Below are positions 26,501 through 35,500 of a DNA stretch of 64,000 nucleotides, piece by piece. Made by a program: the position numbers and the translations under genes. The stretch is from Eudromia elegans (lineage: Eukaryota; Chordata; Aves; Tinamiformes; Tinamidae), in NCBI GenBank assembly GCA_003342815.1, contig PTEX01000145.1, positions 1,073,080 to 1,137,079 on the forward strand, given 5' to 3'. The stretch's first letter is position 1; each line of letters begins with the position of its first letter. A model generated the notes under the pieces. The model was not told the DNA's origin. It made no database searches and saw nothing but the letters and a program-made list of their open reading frames with translations.

Positions 26501-29500
26501 CTTTCCAACTTCCATATCAGCAACACATGCAAACAGTAAATTTTTTACATGACTATGTCACGTTCAAATTGATTATTTAAGTTTAAAATGTTCAGAAGAG
26601 TATGCAATGTTTTCCTGAAGTGCATATCAACAAAGATTTTCTTTATCTATTCTACGGACCAGTTCCACTTAATACATATGAGAATGATAAGTCCATGTAA
26701 TACATGAAAGACATAATTTTTCAATCAAAAGCAAGTGAAATCTTACATACCAACTGTGATGTCAATGTTGGAATCTCTAGTGAGGTATTCTAATACAGGG
26801 CCCGAAACATAGCCAGATCCAAGCAACAAAACTCTCTTCTTATTATCCATGTTCAGCAACTGAGCGTATTCCCTAGGAAATGTTAGAAGCAATATTAAAA
26901 ACTACACAGGAGAAAACAGCAAATTGCTAAAGTTGACAAGTAAGTATGTTTTAGTAAGTCTACAAACAAAGAGCTCTATTCAGACTAAGAGTTAAGTTTT
27001 TGGCTATCCAATCCAAGATTGGTCAATCACTCCATCAATTCTTCTTTTCCCTAACTTTCGGTCTCCTTCTTCTAATCAATTCCAAGATCAATTCCATTAC
27101 TATATTCACTGCTTCTCCAACTGCTACTGGCAGCTCTACACATTATTCCTCAGCTGGCAGTATATTTTCCCCAATGGCCAAATGACTGTGGTCTGATCAT
27201 ATGAGGACTACAAAGCTGTCTGTGTCATGCTGGCCTTCAGAAAGGTGTTTCTATTTGCTCTGTGCTTCCTGTACATCACCAGCACTTTGGGTGGATACGA
27301 CAGGTTCATATTAGCCTATCACAGAAACAGAGAGAGACAAAAAAAAAAAAAAAAAAAGAGAGAGAAAGAAAATATCTAGCTGAAAGTTCTGTTTGCAAAC
27401 AAAAGCTCTCATTTATGAGACAATTATCAGTGTGGTTCAACCAAGTTTCTAATACTTTCCTAAATAATCTAAGATGCAGCTCCTCAGCTGACTTTCAGCG
27501 TATTTGTTCACACCAGACTTTGCATTTCTTTTTGCCAGACAGAACAATACTATTCAGGAATTACGTATGTTCTCATAAATGCACAAAGTATACGAGAAAA
27601 AGATTTTGTTTGTTTATAGATTCAGAGCTTTCTTTAACTTAAATTTGCATCACGTTGTAAAACTGTGATTGTAATAGGGCTTTAAAGTACTTTCATGGCT
27701 GTGTGGACAAAAATTATTAAGTAAATATAAATATGTTTTTAAAGCATTTTCTTAAAATTATTGAAGCACAGGAAGCTATTTATTGGTTTACCGTTCAACA
27801 TAATTAATGGAATTTGAGTTTTGAAATTTTCCTGACCTCTTATCCTGAGATCCAATTTCAATAAATATTTAAGACCTTTGAAGATACAGGCTTAGTAGAA
27901 ATTTCAGAAATGTATAGGCAAGTTCCTTAATTTCTCTTTTACCTATTGAGACTTTACACAGGTACATACTGCACCGTATAGAGAGGACTCTGGTCTGAAC
28001 TGACAATTTCGTGCCCCTTGGAATGGGACTAATCACATCCCTGTCAAAATCTGTTTGGTTTTGATACTCCTGGGGCTCCATATGGCAGCCATAAGTAAGA
28101 TTTTTGTTGGTTTTTTTAAAGTTAAAAAAGTTCAAAATAACAAAAGATGACATCACAGCCTAACAGAGACCTAAAGCATAGCATGAAGTATGTAAGGACA
28201 TTTAGGGAAAGGTCTCAAACAATTGTGTTGAAATATTGCTCTGAGTGAACCTGAGTTAAATCAATACCAAATATACCATCTGTCTGAAGCACATTCCAGC
28301 CTATTAATTGTGCCTGAGTCTTTGTGAATCTTGAATTCTTCTCCAAAATTAAAAATTGTCCTTCCTCCCTTTGTTTTCATATTTAACTCAAGTAAAACAA
28401 TAAAAAAGGCACTTCCTTTCAGTTCTTTAAAATCTGAACAGGATTTAACAAAGTATCACACCTCTACCTAAGTTGTTATTATAGCTTATGAACATTTTTA
28501 TCTTCATACAAGTTTCATAGTTTTAGAGTTTATTTTTTAAAAAGAATGCTAAAATGTTGACTTAGTCCATTCACAGAAGGCCTCCAAATCCTTTCATGTG
28601 ACAAACCCAAGGACCTTCCTCAAAGAACCCTAGTAACAAGTTCAACAGAAAATCTTCCTCCAAAACTATACCCTTTTGGGCCAAGGAAGAGAAGTAACTT
28701 CTCTCTGCCACTTCCATGTAGGAAGCAGCTGTGATATGCTGCTCCTTGGAGCAACGGTGTGGACAAAGGGAACACTTCTTACAAATATAAAGCTGGATTT
28801 TATAGTCAAACTTCTTACTACCTTTATTTTAAAGTCTTCCAGGGTCCAGAATTAGAGCACACTTGGATCAAAAAAAAAAAAAAAAGCATGTTTGCACAAA
28901 TAAAATCTACATAGTCCCAGAAAGGACTATCTACATAGTCCTAGGAAGGACTATTTCAGATTCTTGCCTAACCTCTCTATATGAGTTGAAATGTCAGTCT
29001 CTGAACAACAATGCTGTTAATGGTATATGTCATTCCAGCTGTGAAAGAGGAACAGGTAACCAGTGAAAGTGAAAAAATGGAGAAAAGTTCAATAAATCAA
29101 ACTCTTGATTTCTGAAGGCACTCAGACAGACCAGATCATGTAACCTGGCTATGCTGTGGCTGAAGTTTGCATGGATACTAAAATAGTATAAGCATTTAGT
29201 CTAAATAGAGCCCCCAGCTACTAAACCAGACGCAGTTAGAATAGTAGAGTAGTAACACAAGTCACATCATTCCCATAGGCTCTAAATAAGAGCTCATCTC
29301 TAGTTAAACCATCACACATTCTAGCAGTAAGCTTCCTACTTTTACCTGCAATATTTCTAAATTTTGCTAACTAAAGGGGAGGGAGTAGTGTTAGCAGGTC
29401 TTGCTTTTCTATAGCTAAGTGAGCAACACCAATTAACAACTAAACATCACATGCAACACACAGATCTGCAGAAATATCAAAAATCTACCCACAAAACCCC

Positions 29501-32500
29501 CCTTGGGAAGGATGTCTCCAGATTCTCAGGGCAGTTCACACAAGATCATGCAAGTGTTTAAGGGGAGGATGTGATGTTTAAGGAATTAAACATCACACTG
29601 CTGTGCAGAGAATAAGAAAATTTGTTAGAGACAGTCTCTTGAGGTGGTCTACCAAACAGCACAAGGCAAAAATGTCTTTGAAAACCTAACAGCATGTTTG
29701 GAAAAAGCATCTGTAATTCATCATGCTAAAATTCATAACCAGAGACTTACAAAGGTTCCCTGAGAATATTTAATAAATTTGGCATGCAAGAGTCAACACA
29801 GCACATTTTAGTGCCCAGTAATGCACACAGTACTTGCACCCAGACTAACTTCAGCTTTTACGTGATCATGAAACCAAAGGCAGCCAGTCATTGCAAAATT
29901 AACATTTTTCTACAACAACCATAGATAAACTACAGGTGTTTGTTAACAACAGGAAGGGAGGCGAAAGGGAAGGTATTATTGTTAGCCTAATGCTAACAAA
30001 AGCTTAACTTTTGTTAGCTTAGATGCTACTCTTTCACATTACTTTTGGGAGATAAATATTGAGACAAATATGAAACAGTAGCTAAAACTGTAGCTACAGC
30101 TGGACTATAATGAAAAATCAGAGGTTCTCACAGGGGTTCCTGAATATATCCAGTCATAGAACATCAAAACACATCAGCAGAGTAAAATCTTCCCTGGAAT
30201 AGAGCCGTACTAGAAGAAACTGGATCCAAGATATATTAGAGATATGTTATTTTGCTTTCAGTCATGCCTTCTATAGGATTGTATGCTATAGGCATTTAGA
30301 AGGAGCTAGAAAGAGTAGAAAAATACTGGCAGACGGCTATGTTCTTCATGTTAACATAAGGAAAGTGTTAACATAGCACATTCTCAATTACAGTACTACT
30401 TTCTAACAAAGAGTTAGACTGTATGGAGAAAGAAGGAAATCATCACATCAGGAGATACCCAGACACAGTGCCATAATGCAACATTCCACAAAAACACAAG
30501 CATAAATAGGTGCAAAAGGGAAGACAGAATGCAAACAATGCTTATTTAAAACCTTCAAGCAGAAAAAATTTAGGAAGATATACATTACCTGGTCTCCCTC
30601 AATTTCTGGATATATTCATACCTAGCTGTCAGTGAACCATTGGATGCGATCACTGCCTAGAAATATATAAAATATATTTTTTGAACCTGTATTTTTTTTA
30701 AAAAAGCAGAGGAAGAAAACCAGGAAAATTGTAGAACTTACATCTCTAACAACAGCTGAGTAATTCTGGTTTTCAAGAGGTTCTGAGCCTTCTGATAAAA
30801 GCTATGGAAATAAGTTATTTCAAATCAGGTCATTTATCTCCCATACTTTTTCACAACAAGTAAAATATAAAGATTTTAAGCAACATTTAAATGCATGCAA
30901 CAATGCCAAAATCTTGTAGCTCTGAAATTCTACTGGCCCTTATCATAATTATTTGAGTTTTATGAACATATAGGAATTCACACAACAGTCTAACAGTAGC
31001 TACTGAGTACCAAAATGCCCTCAGATTTAGTCACCACTGCCTGTCCCAGGAGCAATGAATTGCCTGCCACAGCCTGGTTTCTTGTCTACAAAGAAGCCTA
31101 CAGAAAGTGCTTTTGACATGGCCCTCAAATACCCAAGTCTCTTATGTCTCACATTCACATGTTGCTCTTTCTAAGTACTACCTCAAAAAGCTTTTTTTTT
31201 TATTAAAGAGAGTCAGTTATGTTCTACAGCAGATTCTTTTTAAGTGTATATAGGAGACCAGAAAAGCAAAAACCAGCAGACCGAAGTCCAAGTCTTTTAC
31301 CTTCTTGTTTGATACATAACACCTTACCATCTCTTCAACGTATGGGAAAAGCATATCTCCAAAGTACTCCGTTGCTTCAATGGGAAGCTGTGCTGGCAGG
31401 TTGTCAATGGAACACATCAGAATCCCAGAGCCTTCGACACTGAAAGAAAGAACCGGACTCTTCTAAATAACTTCTGCTTGGTTCTTGAAAGGTAGTCACC
31501 TTCTGTGAGCATATTAAATGCATGATTTTCAGTATAAAACTTCAGTATATAAATTACAGAGGAAAGCACTACAAATTAAAGGCTCTCCCACCTGTCATGA
31601 ATAATATGCTGGTCGGCATCGTACATACAAAAGGGACTGTCAATTGTTGTACACTCCGTCATAAATTCTATAGATCCTCCAGTGTCGGCTGAAATGTCAC
31701 ATATTGCCAAAAGTCTAAAGCAATTAAAAGAGAAGGAACAGAGTTTTATCCAAACTGCAAACATAGATATACGAGATTGTGAATTACAGGAAATAGAGAC
31801 ATGTGAAGACCCATCTGAATTGTCATCTCATCCACCTTAATCAATTTAAGAGTCAACACAACACAAACAACGACTGCTAGAAATGTAATGGAAGTGTGGC
31901 TCTGTTGAAGTCTGTCAGGCATTCACATTAGCAGCACCCAAATGTCATCCATGACTTCTTAAAGACCACACGTCATTAAGTTATCCCTCATTCTTTCCTA
32001 AATCTCAAAGCCAGTGAGAGCAACAGTTTTGTCATGGCTACAAAAGCTACCACTCACCACTCATGTGAATGGTCTTATTTGCTAAGGCTAAATGGCTGGA
32101 TGAAAGAAGACCAGAGAGGAAGTAGCAGTTACCTGATCTTATACACTAACTCACTGTTAGCACATGACCTAGCTTTGCCTTTGCCTTTGCCTGTACCAAC
32201 AGCTCTCTCTGAAATAGAGCATGGGCACGGTTGTGTGCACAGCTTATTCCAATGACCACTCCCAAAAGGGAGGATAGATGAGACTACAAGACGTCTATCC
32301 GCCTCTACAGACTTCCAGCCATATCTCCAACCACTCTGTATTATTACTCCTGTGACACACACACCTTATATCACAATACGCACATACACTCAGTGTTTAA
32401 AATGGAAGGGTACACAGCAATGTCTTTCTTGGCCAGAGGTCAGACAAAGGCCTGTTTTCTTGCCAAGATACTTTGCCTATTTTCCCCCCAAAACCCATTC

Positions 32501-35500
32501 TTAGGTCAGTCTCCCAGAGGACTACTAGGCTGTTAGATATAGCATGTGGCCCTACCCACACCAAGAAGAATCTAGTCCTGGACTTGGCACCACATATTCC
32601 ACATTTAAAGCTGTTTTGTTCTGGAAAGCACTTCAGCTAAACCTGCTGCAGAAGTCTGAGGCAGTAGGCAACAGGTATGGACCTCCTACAAGCCAATGAC
32701 GTGGTATAAAGCACTTTATCTAACAAACTGTTGATGCACAGAAATTTCTAGTAAGAATGGTGCAGCAGGTATGCATCCCCAAAGCAGTACACAGTTTTGA
32801 TACTGCATTCTGCACAAGGATCATTGGGAGAACTGCCTTTGCAGAAAACAGCCAATACCTGTCACTCAGCCAACCATTCGTCTGGTGATGCTCATAAACA
32901 TGATGTGGAAACACCAGACCATGAAAACAAGACAGCAAAGCATACAAGAGACAGCAGAATCAATGGAGCATTTTAAAACATGTACAGGAAAAAAAAAAAA
33001 ACAGTATTTTTACTGTTTAAAAAAAAAACGTAATTTGCCAGATATTGTGATAAAAGTGCATAACAATACAACTTAATACAACTGAACTGAGGTGCCTTAC
33101 TTGTGTGGTAACTCAGGACAGCCCTCTGTTGACACAGCATCAGATTTAACTGGCACCAGCAGCTTCTGAGCATCCTGTCGATTTAACAAGCGAGGAGTAT
33201 GTTGTTCCCAGTATATGCCATTGATTAAACAAGTTGTGTAGGGTGCAATCTGCAAAGAAAGTTACAGATGCCTGATGTCCTCATGTAATACTTTGAGACG
33301 TCGAAGGCGCCTAATCTAGTGTTTTAGATAAATGTCTTTTCAATCAAAAGGTATGAAAGGGAGTAATAACTGCCAACAGTCTGTGGAAAACTTTTCATAA
33401 AAGAACATAAGAGATGCTCACATCAGTGTTAAAACGAGAAGTATAAAGTTCTGGATGTTTATCATAGTCCACTGGATCATACATTCCATCACTCTTCCGT
33501 ACAAGATGATGGTGACGACTCAATACTGTCCCATAGACTTTTCGGAGGTCTGAGATAAAATATATATATATATAAAATAATTAGGTGTCACAGAACAGAA
33601 GAGTACTTGGCTAAAAAGAGCTCCAATGTTTTTATCGCACTTATTGCCACAGTATTACCTCCAGATTTGGAAACTTCCTTCAACTCATGAGGTTCCACAA
33701 ACTCACATGGGAGGGCATTAAACATTTCTTGGGCACCCTGTAGACCAGAATCAAGATTCAGAATGAGCAGAGAATTTAAAGGCAGTGTAGCACTGTTCAT
33801 CTGATGTGTGGAAACTGATAAAAAAATACCAAGTACAATTTGACTATCCTGCCAGAGAACATCTTCAAAGACATGCACACTCATTCACACATGCCCCACT
33901 CAACCAAACAAACCTGCCATGGATCTCTGCTAAAATATCAAGGAATACGTATCATTCCATCTTACTGCCTAACCCACAATCCAGTGTCTGTTTGTATTTC
34001 TAATAGCAGAGCTGGGAGGCAATTCAGCCACAATAGATGATTTTGTTGCCATTCCAAAAAGCAGTTTCTCTCTAGAGAACACACCAACCAGGCTGCTCTA
34101 AATGCAAAGAATTTTCCCCCAGAAATATGTTCATAGACCACAAAGGACAGGTTTCTAAGACAAGCCACGCTTTTGTTCAACAGGCACTCCTATTTACACA
34201 GGCAGTGATTTCCATCTGTAGTTGAAGTCTACTTAACACAGCTTTGCTGCCAAAACTAGAGAAGGACTTTTTTCCCTAGGTTGTTTCCAGTCACTCCAAA
34301 CTTCGCCATTTGTAAGCCTAGTTAATGCTATAAAAACAGCTGAAAATAGACTCATGAAGTGTTAGAAAAGGTAATTATTTTCTATATGTTAATGAATTGA
34401 TCTTACTTATGTGGTGATATCAAAGTCAACACAGAGAGGAGAGAAGGATGAGAATCATGCAGGTGAGAAAGGAAGGAGGAAGAGTAAGACTTAACCTAGT
34501 TTTTCATGAAGTTAAAGGAATCTGTTTAGAGACTTAAAAAAATCCTACTAGCAAAAGAAAAAACGAAGTCCAAGCAAACAAAATTAAGTCATCGTAGTCC
34601 TTTTGATCTGATGTGTACAAAATGTCAAGTTACCAGTAAGAATAAGTTCTATTAAAAAATAAAGAATATCAGTTTGAAGACAGAATTCTTACCTTGGAAA
34701 CATTGCCAGTGCCTGTAAACACAAATGTTAAGGGCCCAACAGACTTTGGCATCAATCCCAGTGAAATTTCATAGCCAGCATCCCGCACAGCCTGCACAGC
34801 CTGACTGCTGTTCCTGTAGTTATGTGCCATCCCAATGTGCTGCAACCAAAGGCACAGAAACATCATGGAATACCAAGTTATAGTTACCAGATCTCCAAAT
34901 ATCATTTTGATGAAGAAAAATATGTATGCTCTTACCATGAAGGGAGTGTGGTGTCCCAAGGCTAGAAACCGTAATCCCAATCCATGTAGGATGTTGATCA
35001 TTCCTATTATTTAAAAAAAGTGAGTTAGTCAATTATGAACGTGGAACATGCAGATTAGGAACTGCAGATACTGACAGATATATTAAATCAACCTTGACAT
35101 TTTTGCTTGTGTCTTAGTATTAATATTTCACTTGTAATGAAAATTAACATAGACTCAGGGAAAGAGGAGACAAAATCCACATAATCTACAGGTCAGGGTC
35201 TTAAGCCTCTTTTTTACTACATTATGCATTTCAGCACTGTTTAATGTTCAAATATCCTTTTGTCAGATTCTTTCACATCACCAGATTCCAAAGAAGCAAC
35301 TGATAAAAAGTTATTTCTGAAGAAACAGATATGAACTTCAGCAGAAAGGAATGAGAATCATGCTTCACAAAATCAGTGTAAATGGATAACAGAGTGACAA
35401 ACAGTTGTTGTCCAGACTCGCAGGACTGGCAGCTGCAATTTGTTTCCAAAGTCTATTCAGTCAGCTGCTTGGCATTTTGTCTGCCTCAGATTAGGCTGAG

